A stretch of 64,000 bases of DNA from assembly GCA_903891085.1 (NCBI GenBank), contig CAITDJ010000138.1, positions 1 to 64,000 on the forward strand, given 5' to 3'. The first letter of the stretch is position 1. Each line of letters opens with the position of its first letter. The position numbers were made by a program, and so were the translations under genes. The notes under the pieces were generated by a model, which searched no databases, had not been told where the DNA came from, and saw only the letters and a program-made list of their open reading frames with translations. Of the stretch, positions 43,082 through 52,747 are shown piece after piece. Source of the DNA: an uncultured Bacteroidota bacterium (GTDB lineage: Bacteria; Bacteroidota; Bacteroidia; Bacteroidales; F082).

Positions 43082-45588
43082 TAGGGTACCTGATAAATAT
43101 TCGCCTCATTACGATATCCTGAAAGGTCAAGATACCAATCGGAAAATTGTGAGCCTGAAGATTCGGCCCAGGTCGCAAATTTCAGATGCGCTCCTGTAAT
43201 CTGAGCACTCTCGACGGTGTAATCATAGCTCGAAGCAATTTTGATCGCCCAGGGCAGATTTTCAAGAGTTTTGTAGTATTTTCCTGAAGCAGGGTCAGAA
43301 TCATCCTGACTCGAACCAAAATAGGTAATATCGACAAGGCTGGTAGGCTCATAATCAGGTAAGTGAATTTCTTTTCCGCGCTCTTTATTTACTATCAGAA
43401 ACGGATTGAAGCTATTCAGTCCGATATCATTAATACTATAAACACCAGGCGTAAATCCCATATTGATTTGAATGGTATCCGGATCCACATAGGGCGCATC
43501 AGGAATGACATTCACACCAAAACCTGAGACAGGAGGCATGATTGCATTTGCGTTATCAAACACGATGATGGTGATTTTATCCTGATTGGCTTCGGTTCCG
43601 TTTTCATTCAGTGTGATATAGTTTTCATTCAACACCGTACCCTCTACCTCAATTTCGCTTGATTCAATGCTTGTTCCGGGCAACTGAAAGCCAAAACCAT
43701 TGGCAAATCCAGCTCCGATAGCACGTATAGCAAAAGTACTCAACACCTCTGTCACTTTATTTCCAGCATTGGTAACGATGGTAAACTGATAATCGACAAC
43801 CAGATCGTTAAAATCGTAATCTCCTTTGCCAGGCCATAAATCTTCAAATGCCAGACTCCCGAATCCTCCAGCAGGATAATAATTATTGAAGGCCCTTGCC
43901 GGATCATTCGGATATGTATCTTCTTCGTCCTGAACACCATCCCCATCCTGATCAGCAACTTCACCTATATCACTATAATTTGCCTGTATTTCGGTCTGGG
44001 TCAGGGCAGTGCCAAAGAACTTTACTTCATCGACAGATCCTTTGAAGTATTTCTGGGCATTATTATCCGATCCAATAGATCCATCACGATTGTTGATTTT
44101 GAGTGGCCCGGTAACAGCCTGGCTGTTTCGTAATTGTCCGTTGACATACATTTTCAGTGTAGTGCCATCGTAGGTCATCGCCAGATGGTACCACTCGTTC
44201 ATGACTGGCAGTCCCCCACCCCAGTGAATAGTATGACTTATGTTGTCGCTCGTCCTGACGTGCACATTCCATCCATCCCATTTTCCCTGTCCGATGCCAT
44301 GACCGTCCCAATCCCCCTTCTGGAAGATTTTTGATGTTTTATTTTCCTGTGTTTTAGCCCAAGCCATCATGGTAATGGTGTTTGTCGGATTCAGGTTGGT
44401 TGCGTTCAATATTTTAACATTCCCTATGGTTCCGTCAAAATTCAGACAACTCCCCGAAACACCTGTACCCCAGTTTGCGCTGCTGATTGTTCCGTTATTA
44501 TTTCCCTGTCCATCATCTGCTATTGTACCGCTGTTTTCGTTCAGGTTCCACGACGAAATGAGGTTTTCCGATCCATTACCTGCATTGGGTGTGGTTGAAA
44601 ATATCTGGACTATTTCCTCTTCGGTGAGGGCGACGTTATACATAAAAACCTCATCCAGAATTCCATTAAAGTGATTGATGGTGTTCTGGTTTCCAAGATA
44701 TACATCACCGGTAGCAGAATGAAGTAATCCTGTATTTGCCTCAGTTGCCATCAACGTACCATCGAGGTATAATTTCATGCTTGCACCATCGTAAGTAGCA
44801 ACGCCATGGTGCCAGTCTGTGTCAAGAATTCTGTCTCTGTAAGTCATCACCACGTCGTGATACAATGGAGTGTAGAGCGCGAAAGTGAGCCTACCCTGTG
44901 CATCCAGCCTGATAATATATTTCACGTTCTGAAAAATAAGGGCTCCACTTGTACCAACTTCAGGCATTTTAAACCAAAATGAAAAACTTATTTTGTCGCC
45001 AACCGGATTGAAACCAGTATTGTTGGGAATCTGCACATGTCCTCCAAGTCCGTCAAAATCAAGCGCGCTGCCACTGATCCCCGGAACCCAGGCATATCCG
45101 GTGATGGTGCCATTGTGAGCGCCAAGCACATCGTGGGCGATATCTCCGCTATTTTCGTCAAATTTCCATGCTGCTGAAGGAACAGGCGCCAACACCGATT
45201 GATCTGTAATGCCTTTTAAACCTGATTTTATACCATCTGTTAATGACACGATTACTTCATTGCCGGTGATGGTGACCAGTTCACCGTTGACCAATACCTT
45301 CTCAACAAAAGTTGGCAGGTTGATTGAAACTGTATATGCTTCCGGCAGCATGCTATAAAAACCTCTGTGGTATTGAATTTTTCCATCATCTGAAGTAATA
45401 TTGATCACCACTGAATTATCGGAAGTTATCTGAAAATCAACCTCACGGCTGGTTTCCCAGTTGAACCCGGACGAGATAACAAGCTCTTCCATATTCACTG
45501 GAATAGTTGGTTCAGCTGGCGGTTTTTTACACCCTGTCATTAACATGAGTGAAACTACTACAATAAAGAAAAGTCCAAAGGTTTTCAT
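43081..45588 (-). CDS. LruC-domain lipoprotein with two LamG-like domains
   Basis: An 835-residue exported lipoprotein. The signal ends LMLMTGC, with C20 lipidated. After a beta region (about 25-130) come two LamG/concanavalin-like domains: about 140-330 (starting AAWKFDENSG) and about 345-545 (starting SWNLNENSG). A thrombospondin type 3-like acidic calcium-binding stretch, DQDGDGVQDEED (about 555), leads to a C-terminal LruC domain (about 570-835) with the diagnostic FEDLWPGKGDYDFNDLVVDY. LruC proteins were first noted in Leptospira and are widespread in Bacteroidota; their function is unknown. The LamG domains suggest binding of sugars or other ligands at the outer surface. It has a well-formed promoter. 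Confidence 0.88.
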   Translation of the reverse strand: MKTFGLFFIVVVSLMLMTGCKKPPAEPTIPVNMEELVISSGFNWETSREVDFQITSDNSVVINITSDDGKIQYHRGFYSMLPEAYTVSINLPTFVEKVLVNGELVTITGNEVIVSLTDGIKSGLKGITDQSVLAPVPSAAWKFDENSGDIAHDVLGAHNGTITGYAWVPGISGSALDFDGLGGHVQIPNNTGFNPVGDKISFSFWFKMPEVGTSGALIFQNVKYIIRLDAQGRLTFALYTPLYHDVVMTYRDRILDTDWHHGVATYDGASMKLYLDGTLMATEANTGLLHSATGDVYLGNQNTINHFNGILDEVFMYNVALTEEEIVQIFSTTPNAGNGSENLISSWNLNENSGTIADDGQGNNNGTISSANWGTGVSGSCLNFDGTIGNVKILNATNLNPTNTITMMAWAKTQENKTSKIFQKGDWDGHGIGQGKWDGWNVHVRTSDNISHTIHWGGGLPVMNEWYHLAMTYDGTTLKMYVNGQLRNSQAVTGPLKINNRDGSIGSDNNAQKYFKGSVDEVKFFGTALTQTEIQANYSDIGEVADQDGDGVQDEEDTYPNDPARAFNNYYPAGGFGSLAFEDLWPGKGDYDFNDLVVDYQFTIVTNAGNKVTEVLSTFAIRAIGAGFANGFGFQLPGTSIESSEIEVEGTVLNENYITLNENGTEANQDKITIIVFDNANAIMPPVSGFGVNVIPDAPYVDPDTIQINMGFTPGVYSINDIGLNSFNPFLIVNKERGKEIHLPDYEPTSLVDITYFGSSQDDSDPASGKYYKTLENLPWAIKIASSYDYTVESAQITGAHLKFATWAESSGSQFSDWYLDLSGYRNEANIYQVP

Positions 45589-45604
45589 AATTCAGCAATT
45601 TATT

Positions 45605-45635
45605 CAAAGATAAGAAAATATGCCTGCATATACAA
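45605..45635 (-). promoter_or_regulatory. Promoter of the LruC lipoprotein gene
   Basis: On the minus strand TTG (45633-45635) is followed after 20 bases by TATCTTTG (45605-45612), an exact TAnnTTTG match, 16 bases before the start codon. Confidence 0.65.
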
Positions 45636-46150
45636 CATGAGTTATGCGTGTAAAAGCATGCAAAACTAATCGGGCAATTTCTATGCCATACCGAAGTTGT
45701 ATGCACATTTCATCATTGGACTATTCAAAAATCATTTTTCATACACCGATAATCTACTGAAAAACACCCATTGAAAATCGGTTGTCTTCACTAATTGGAC
45801 AACAAAAAAAACTGCGGCTGAATTACCAAATCAGTTGAAGCCATTGCTATTATTACATTTCAAGATAACCATCCTATAAATCTGACTTTTCGGTTATTCA
45901 TTTCAACGCTTGTTCATCGCGAAGAACCCAGTTTAGGATTGCAGTTATTTATGGAAATATGATTTCATTACGTAAAATTTATAATGAATTTTACTGTCTG
46001 ATGTTAAAATTTATTCACCAATAAAACAGAATATTTTCTCACAATCAGAGAAATTATCCCGTTTTTAGACAATGAAAACAATATGATAATTACTACAACA
46101 GAACTTGGAACAAATTAAACGCTTTCATTTACTGAATTAATGGAAAATAA

Positions 46151-46181
46151 TTGGCTTATAGTAAAAAGATAGTTATATTTG
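46151..46181 (+). promoter_or_regulatory. Promoter of the first array kinase
   Basis: TTG (46151-46153) and TATATTTG (46174-46181, exact TAnnTTTG) are 20 bases apart. The leader to the ATG at 46340 would be about 150 bases, long enough for post-transcriptional control. Confidence 0.6.
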
Positions 46182-46339
46182 TATGTGTGCTCAAAAAAAT
46201 TCACGATAACCTGAATAAGAATAACATAATACAATAATAATCAGATATTTAATATCATATTAAAGGATTGAAAACACGAATCGTTTTCATTCAAAAACTA
46301 GTTATAAAGTGCAGTGGTCAACACAATAATTTATGACCT

Positions 46340-49300
46340 ATGAAAAAAGATAAACTTACCTATGAGGAATTAGAAAAAAAAGTTTTTGAGCTTGAGCAGC
46401 TAATCATAAAGAAACCAAACAATACCATCAAATCACAGCAGGCAACAACCGACTATTTCACACAGGCTGAAAGTGAAGAAAATTTAAAAAAGGAAGACAA
46501 GAAAGAAAAAGCCCTGATCAGTTACAATGCAAAAGTATATCGCGATCTAATTAATAATCTTGAAGCAGGTGTGGTTGTGCATGCCCCGGATACTTCTATC
46601 ATTAGCAACAACATAAAGGCATCCGAATTGCTCGGATTAAATGAAGACCAGATGAAAGGGAAAATGGCTTTCGATCCGCAATGGCACTTTGTGTTTGAAG
46701 ACAAAACACCTGTTCCCATTGATGATTATCCTGTAAATAGAATCATAAGAAGCAGGAAACCAATTAAAAATCTGTTTCTAGGGGTTAACCGACCTGTGAC
46801 CAACGACCTCGTTTGGCTTAATGTAAGCGGCTTTCCAATGCTAAATGAACATGGCGAAATAGCTGAAATTGTTATCAGTTTTATCGATAACACGAAACGG
46901 AAACTGTATGAAGAGGCCATGAAAGAAAGCGAGGAAAAATATCGTCTGCTTATCGAAAATTCAGGAATCGGTGTTGCCGTTTTTAGCATCGAGGGTAGAA
47001 TTCAGATGCTCAACGTAAAAGCCGTGGAAAATTTGGGTGGAAAAATTGAGAATTATATTGGCAAAACATTGCATGAAGTATTTGGTGAGCAAGCTGGTTC
47101 AGCTTATATGAAACGTATTGTTGATGCTTCCCTTTCTGAAAAAAGTGTGGAGTATGAAGATTTTGTTCAATTAGACTCAGGTAGTTATTGGCTACTTTCC
47201 AATCACACAGGGATTAAAGATTCGGATGGAAAGATAATCGGGGTACAGGTGTTGTCGCATAATATTTCCGAGCGGAAAATGACTGAAGAAAAAATCAGAA
47301 ATGCAGCCAAACATTACCAGACCCTAATCGAAAAAGCAACCGATGGAATTGCCCTGTTAAATGCAGCATGGCGGTTTACTTTTGTTAGTCCCACAGCAAG
47401 AAAAATATTTGGATATGGCGAATCAGACGACATTTCAGTGGATCCGGCAGATTATACACATCCCGACGACTTGCCGTACGTTCAGTCCGAACTGTTCAAA
47501 ATTTTCGAAGACCCATCTTATAGTCCAACAATACAGTATCGATTTATCAGCAAATCAGGTAATTGGAAATGGATTGAAAGCACATTCAGCAATTTGCTTA
47601 CCGACCCTAATGTAGAATCAATCGTTATTAATTTCCGCGATATAACAGACCGCAAACAGGCAGAGGGGCGAATCACAAAACTCAACGATTGTTTTCTCCG
47701 GTTTGGAAGCGATCCAGTCGAGAATATCAATCAACTTGTTGCTTTTTGCGGGGAGTTAATGCATGCCAGCACTGCACTTTATAACCGGATTGAGGATGGA
47801 ATTCTCCATTCCCTCGGACAATGGAAGACTCCGGCGGATTATAAAGCCAGGGATTATGCTGAAGGTCATTTATGTAACGAAGTGATAAATTCACCCAATG
47901 ATAAAATATTGATTATAAATAATTTGCAGAATACAGTTTATGCACAGACAGACCCGAACGTCAGGCATTACAAGCTAAAGACCTACATTGGGAAGGCAGT
48001 AAAATTCAACAAAGTAAACATCGGATCACTCTGTGTTGTATATCAGCATGATTACGCCCCCGACAACAATGAATTACATCTGATGGAGATTGTCGCATCA
48101 GCTATTGGTGTGGAAGATGAACGCAGGCAAGCAAATAAGGCACTCAGGGAAAGTGAAGAAAATCACCGTCATCTGATCGAAAACAGCCATGATATTATAT
48201 ACATTTTAAACTCAATAGGGATACTGACTTATGCCTCACCGGCCTGGACCGTTCTGCTCGGACACACCACCGAATCTGTAATCGGGAAATCATTCCATGA
48301 ATTTGTCCATCTCGACGATATTGCTAAATGCATGGAGTGGCTTGGGAAAATTATCGAAACCGGACAACGGCAAGAGGGCATCTCCTACCGTGTTCAACAC
48401 ATCGATGGAAGTTGGGTTTGGCATTCCTCAAGTGGGGTTCCATTAAAAGACAGCACCGGCATGGTGATCGGTTTTGAAGGCACGGCCAGAGATATTACGA
48501 AACTTGTTACAGCAGAGGAAAAATTACGTGAAAGCGAATACCGATATCGCATTATTATTGAAACAGCCAACGAAGGAATTTTAGTCGCTCAGGGATCAAA
48601 TCTGCGATTTATAAATCCCGCAATGACAAATTATACAGGATATACCCAGGAAGAACTCATGGAAATACCATTTTTAGATCTGGTGCATCCTGACGACAAA
48701 TCGCTTGTCAAAAACAATTACATAAAACGCCTGAACGGAGAAACCTTTGAACCAAGATATCATTTCAGGGTATTAAGCAAATCACATGAAACGAAGTGGG
48801 TTGAAATGAGTGGTGCCAAAATTGAATGGGAAGGAAAACCAGCCACCCTAAACTTCCTGTGTGATATTAGTGAGCGCTTATTAGCAGAGCAGGAAATCAA
48901 ACGAAACAATGAAGAATTACAAGCGCTTAATCTTGAAAAAGATAAATTTTTCTCTATTATTGCCCATGATCTGCGTAGCCCGTTCAATGTTTTTCTGGGT
49001 TTCACACAAATGTTGGTTGACGACCTGCCAACCATGCGGCTCCCCGAACTGCAAAAGATCGCACTCATGATGCGCAATTCAGCAGGCAATCTGTTTAACC
49101 TGCTCGAAAACCTGCTGGAATGGTCACGTATTCAGAGAGGCCTGATTAATTTTGACCCAAAATCACTTGTATTGTTACCCAAGATTGAGGAATTTATCAC
49201 CCCTGTAGCTGAATTGGCAAAGAAAAAAGAGATCCAGATAAGCGTGCAAATCCCAGCTGACATCATCGTTTTTGCTGACGAAAACATGCTGGCATCCATC

Positions 49301-49636
49301 ATCAGGAATATCGCAAGCAATGCGGTAAAATTCACTCCTAGTGGCGGAAAAATATCGTTGAAAGCAACAAAAAAAATCGCCAATACTATTGAAATTTCAG
49401 TAAAAGATTCCGGCATCGGGATGAGTAATGAAATGATAGAGAATCTCTTCCAACTCAATAGTCATACGAACCGAAAAGGCACCGATGGTGAACCCAGTTC
49501 GGGTCTCGGGCTTTTTATCTGCAAGGATTTTTTAGAAAGACAAGGCGGCCGTATTTGGGCAGAACCAAATCCTGAGGTTGTTGATGGTGAAAAAGGAAGT
49601 ACTTTTAAATTTACTTTACCAGTAAGCAAAATATAA
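46340..49636 (+). CDS. Multi-PAS sensor histidine kinase (PAS-PAS-PAS-GAF-PAS-PAS-HisKA-HATPase)
   Basis: A 1098-residue soluble kinase. An N-terminal coiled coil (about 1-60) precedes PAS1 (65-188), PAS2 (197-313), PAS3 (325-441), GAF (447-595), PAS4 (602-722) and PAS5 (733-848). HisKA has H876 in SIIAHDLRSPFNVFLGF. HATPase has NIASNAVKFT (990-999), DSGIGMS and SSGLGLFI. There is no receiver domain. The kinase core belongs to the same class as those of the kinases at 52748 and 55978 (HDLRSPF-type). PAS3, with RFISKSGNWKWIESTFSNLL, is a close relative of PAS1 in the kinase at 35008. It has its own promoter, and a decayed kinase fragment follows. Confidence 0.92.
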   Translation: MKKDKLTYEELEKKVFELEQLIIKKPNNTIKSQQATTDYFTQAESEENLKKEDKKEKALISYNAKVYRDLINNLEAGVVVHAPDTSIISNNIKASELLGLNEDQMKGKMAFDPQWHFVFEDKTPVPIDDYPVNRIIRSRKPIKNLFLGVNRPVTNDLVWLNVSGFPMLNEHGEIAEIVISFIDNTKRKLYEEAMKESEEKYRLLIENSGIGVAVFSIEGRIQMLNVKAVENLGGKIENYIGKTLHEVFGEQAGSAYMKRIVDASLSEKSVEYEDFVQLDSGSYWLLSNHTGIKDSDGKIIGVQVLSHNISERKMTEEKIRNAAKHYQTLIEKATDGIALLNAAWRFTFVSPTARKIFGYGESDDISVDPADYTHPDDLPYVQSELFKIFEDPSYSPTIQYRFISKSGNWKWIESTFSNLLTDPNVESIVINFRDITDRKQAEGRITKLNDCFLRFGSDPVENINQLVAFCGELMHASTALYNRIEDGILHSLGQWKTPADYKARDYAEGHLCNEVINSPNDKILIINNLQNTVYAQTDPNVRHYKLKTYIGKAVKFNKVNIGSLCVVYQHDYAPDNNELHLMEIVASAIGVEDERRQANKALRESEENHRHLIENSHDIIYILNSIGILTYASPAWTVLLGHTTESVIGKSFHEFVHLDDIAKCMEWLGKIIETGQRQEGISYRVQHIDGSWVWHSSSGVPLKDSTGMVIGFEGTARDITKLVTAEEKLRESEYRYRIIIETANEGILVAQGSNLRFINPAMTNYTGYTQEELMEIPFLDLVHPDDKSLVKNNYIKRLNGETFEPRYHFRVLSKSHETKWVEMSGAKIEWEGKPATLNFLCDISERLLAEQEIKRNNEELQALNLEKDKFFSIIAHDLRSPFNVFLGFTQMLVDDLPTMRLPELQKIALMMRNSAGNLFNLLENLLEWSRIQRGLINFDPKSLVLLPKIEEFITPVAELAKKKEIQISVQIPADIIVFADENMLASIIRNIASNAVKFTPSGGKISLKATKKIANTIEISVKDSGIGMSNEMIENLFQLNSHTNRKGTDGEPSSGLGLFICKDFLERQGGRIWAEPNPEVVDGEKGSTFKFTLPVSKI

Positions 49637-49743
49637 AACGCGTTCTATTTCAATTGATTGTATTTTTCAAGCAGAAACTATTAATAATTAAACACTGTTG
49701 AGGTATAATTTCTCCATAATGAATTGAAAACACAAAAAAATGA

Positions 49744-50201
49744 AACGGAGTAAAAAGAGTTGTACATCTTATTGATAATCAATTATCTTCCGGGGATGAA
49801 GTAATTACTACCATCCTAAAAAACTCGAAATTATTTTTAACAAGCTGAATAATAATGCAATTAAATATACCCAACATGTTTCCATCATCATTGGGTGTAA
49901 ATCAAAGAAAAACAGATCAGATTCCTTTAATTCAGGTATTGCTCCATCTGCTATTGATCTCGAATTCATGGTTAATGATACTGGTATATAGATTCAGAAA
50001 AACAGGCAAAAAGGTATTTTCGATCGATTTGTTCAGGTCGAAATATCCAATAAACTTGCTCTGCAGGGGGCGGGATTGGGTTTGTCTTTCGCCAAAGCCT
50101 ATGTTGAAAAACTTGGGGGTAAAATTTGGGTTGAAAGTAATCCTGCCGGAAATTCAAAAAAAACAGGCTCAACTTTCTATTTCACCAATGCTAATCAGTA
50201 A
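49744..50201 (+). pseudogene. Decayed histidine-kinase ATPase domain with one frameshift and one in-frame stop
   Basis: Translation piece by piece recovers a HATPase_c domain. Frame 1 reads VVHLIDNQLSSGDEVITT; a one-base loss after about 49813 shifts to PKKLEIIFNKLNNNAIKYT (N box). Later NDTGI is followed by an in-frame TAG (49989-49991) where DTGIGI is expected. The frame continues IFDRFVQVE, QGAGLGLSFAKAY and GGKIWVES, to a stop at 50199-50201. The sequence is most like the ATPase domains of the kinases at 35008 and 50272. No HisKA, sensor or receiver parts remain. Restoring one G and the stop codon would give a continuous domain, so decay appears recent. Confidence 0.85.
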
Positions 50202-50271
50202 AAAACTAAAATTTGGGTTTATCACTTCATTCATATTCATTTAACATATATATTTAAAGAAATTTTCACAT

Positions 50272-52608
50272 ATGATTGATTACAATTTCAGCAAGCTGCT
50301 TACCCGACAGATTAACCGTAAATATGGATCAGTTGACAAGCTTCCGGATGAATTAAAAGAATTCATTCAGATTGTTAATGAAACCTATAAGAATTTTGAT
50401 GATGACATTCAATTACTTGAAAACTCAATCGAAATTAGTTCACAGGAATTACGTGATGCCTATCAGAAACAAAAGCAAGATGCTGAAACAGAAAGGAATA
50501 CACTTCAAAAAATTCAGGAGGCCATTTCGGCTATCAACGATTCAAATCATGCTGTATTTCAGGAATACGATCCAAATCCAAACGACAGTAATTCCCTCCT
50601 GAATTCACTCATTAAACTGATTGCCGAGCACAAGCATACTACTGAAGTACTGCATCAACGCGAGTATTTTATCAAAAGTATCGCTGAAAACAGTCCTAGC
50701 ATCATTTATCTGTTCAATGTTGCCAGAGGCCATAATATTTACACAAACCGAAGTATCAGCCAATGTTTAGGCTATTCGGCGAATGAACTCACCGATGAGG
50801 ATCCGGAATTCTTTAAAAAACTCGTCCATCCCGATGATTTACATCAATTTGATTCATTTATAAATTCAATTGACACATGGCCTGAGGATCTTGTTTTCGA
50901 TTTTGAATACCGCATCCTGTCAAAAGACGGAACATGGCGATGGTTTAAGGGAAAGGAAAAAGAATTCCAGCGGGAGAACAGCAAAGTGATTAGTCTTATT
51001 GGTACCGTTGAAGATGTAACAGAAAAACGAATGGCTGAAGAAGCCGTCAGGGAGAGTGAAGCCCGGTTCCGTAATGTGTTGCAGGACGTTCAATCTGTCT
51101 CTGTTCAGGGATATGCTGTAGATGGGACAACCCAATACTGGAACAAAGCATCCGAACGGTTTTATGGCTACACATCGGATGAAGCGATTGGGCGAAACCT
51201 ACTGGAGCTGATTATTCCACCAGACATTCGTGGAGCGGTGAAACAGTCAATTCAACAAATGGCACAAACAGGTCAACCGACACCTTCTTCAGAACTTTCA
51301 TTGATGCGAAAAGACGGATCTATGATACCGGTTTTTTCGAGCCACACAATCATTCAGGTTCCGGGGCAAAATCAGGAATTGTTTTGTATCGATATCGACC
51401 TGACAGAGCGTAAAAAAGCAGAGCTAGAACTGATCCTTTCGAAAGAAAAAGCGGAAGAAAGCGACCGGTTGAAATCTGCATTTTTAGCCAATATGAGTCA
51501 CGAAATACGAACACCAATGAATGGTATACTGGGCTTTGCCGAACTGCTGAAGGAACCTGGTCTGACGGGTGAAGAACAACAACGGTTTATCAGTGTTATC
51601 GAAAAAAGCGGTGCACGTATGCTGAATATTATCAATGAAATTATTGATATTTCAAAAATTGAATCAGGCCAGATGGAAATCACTGTTTCAGATACAGATG
51701 TCAATAAACAAATGGATAATATGTATGCATTTTTTAAACCGGAAATTGAAGGCAAAGGAATACGATTTACTATTGAAAACAAACACTTTTCTAACCCAGT
51801 CAATATTGTCACAGACCGTGAAAAATTATATTCCATTCTTACTAACCTGCTTAAAAACGCAGTGAAATATACAGAATCAGGTTCTATTTCATTCGGTTAT
51901 ACATTGAAGTCGAAAAATGATCCTAACGGCAATACAGGACCAACCGAATTAGAGTTTTTTGTAAAAGATACCGGAATTGGCGTGCCTAAAGACAGGCAGG
52001 ATGCCATATTTGAGCGTTTTGTTCAGGCTGATATTGCTGACAAACAGGCATATCAGGGAGCCGGCTTAGGCCTGGCGATCACCAAAGCCTATGTAGAAAT
52101 GCTGGGTGGCCGCATTTGGATTGAGAGCAATCCAACTAACCAATCGGGAGAAAATGGTGCAAATTTCTATTTTACACTTCCATATAATACGCGGCTGAAA
52201 ACAGCATCCAATACTGTTATAGAACCTGAAAAAAGCAATACCATTCATAAAAAACTGAATATTTTAATCGCTGACGACGAGGATTCATCTGAAATACTCC
52301 TTTCTATGATTGTAAAAAAATACGCCAAACAAATCATTGTTGCCCATACCGGTCTCGAAGCTGTAAATACCTGCCTAAACAATCCTGATATTGACCTGAT
52401 TTTGTTGGACATTAAGATGCCCGTGATGGATGGTTATGAAGCGACGCGCCAGATTCGTCAATTCAACAAGGAAGTAATTATCATTGCACAAACTGCTTTT
52501 GCACTTCTTGGTGACAGGGAAAAAGCAATAGCTGCCGGATGCAACGACTATATCAGTAAACCTATTAAAAAGGACGATTTGCTGACCAAAATCAATGAAT
52601 ATTTTTAA
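50272..52608 (+). CDS. Soluble hybrid histidine kinase (PAS-PAS-HisKA-HATPase-REC)
   Basis: A 778-residue protein. The N-terminal helical region (1-125, with FDDDIQLLENSIEISSQEL) is a recurring cap of Bacteroidota PAS kinases. PAS1 (about 130-252) and PAS2 (about 262-381) precede HisKA with H410 in SHEIRTPMNGILGF. HATPase has LLKNAVKYT, DTGIGVP and GAGLGLAI. A C-terminal receiver has D713 in LLDIKMPVMDG and the switch lysine in ISKPI. The core and receiver closely parallel those of the kinase at 35008. It sits directly after the decayed ATPase domain of the same class. Confidence 0.92.
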   Translation: MIDYNFSKLLTRQINRKYGSVDKLPDELKEFIQIVNETYKNFDDDIQLLENSIEISSQELRDAYQKQKQDAETERNTLQKIQEAISAINDSNHAVFQEYDPNPNDSNSLLNSLIKLIAEHKHTTEVLHQREYFIKSIAENSPSIIYLFNVARGHNIYTNRSISQCLGYSANELTDEDPEFFKKLVHPDDLHQFDSFINSIDTWPEDLVFDFEYRILSKDGTWRWFKGKEKEFQRENSKVISLIGTVEDVTEKRMAEEAVRESEARFRNVLQDVQSVSVQGYAVDGTTQYWNKASERFYGYTSDEAIGRNLLELIIPPDIRGAVKQSIQQMAQTGQPTPSSELSLMRKDGSMIPVFSSHTIIQVPGQNQELFCIDIDLTERKKAELELILSKEKAEESDRLKSAFLANMSHEIRTPMNGILGFAELLKEPGLTGEEQQRFISVIEKSGARMLNIINEIIDISKIESGQMEITVSDTDVNKQMDNMYAFFKPEIEGKGIRFTIENKHFSNPVNIVTDREKLYSILTNLLKNAVKYTESGSISFGYTLKSKNDPNGNTGPTELEFFVKDTGIGVPKDRQDAIFERFVQADIADKQAYQGAGLGLAITKAYVEMLGGRIWIESNPTNQSGENGANFYFTLPYNTRLKTASNTVIEPEKSNTIHKKLNILIADDEDSSEILLSMIVKKYAKQIIVAHTGLEAVNTCLNNPDIDLILLDIKMPVMDGYEATRQIRQFNKEVIIIAQTAFALLGDREKAIAAGCNDYISKPIKKDDLLTKINEYF

Positions 52609-52720
52609 AGCCATGGACTTTCGTTCAACATTAGTTTAGTTTATCTGACGAATAAAATTCCAGACTTTTGAAACTGTTTAACAATACATTTATGGATAAA
52701 AAAATATCGTTTATTATGGC

Positions 52721-52728
52721 TATTTTTG
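52721..52728 (+). promoter_or_regulatory. -7 promoter box of the kinase at 52748
   Basis: TATTTTTG is an exact TAnnTTTG match ending 19 bases before the ATG, giving a leader of only about 15 bases. No -33 TTG at standard spacing. Confidence 0.4.
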
Positions 52729-52747
52729 GAATATTATTATTTAAAGC

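Larger units (their letters stand above)
45589..46339. other. 751-base intergenic region
   Basis: This is the longest gene-free stretch of the window, between the LruC gene and the kinase array. It is A+T-rich. It holds the divergent promoters of the two flanking genes and an imperfect inverted repeat (45625-45636 with 45696-45705). An open frame of about 42 codons at about 45826-45961 has no start codon and no recognisable homology. No tRNA, CRISPR or ncRNA is evident. Confidence 0.5.

Noticed and set aside
45826-45961. Open frame of about 42 codons reading ITKSVEAIAIITFQDNHP and onward in the long intergenic region
   Set aside because: It has no start codon in a sensible place, no recognisable family and lies in A+T-rich sequence; chance is the simplest explanation.
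49855-50244. 129-codon open frame covering the decayed kinase region
   Set aside because: It is out of frame with the HATPase motifs; the recoverable domain lies in other frames, so this is a by-product of the pseudogene.
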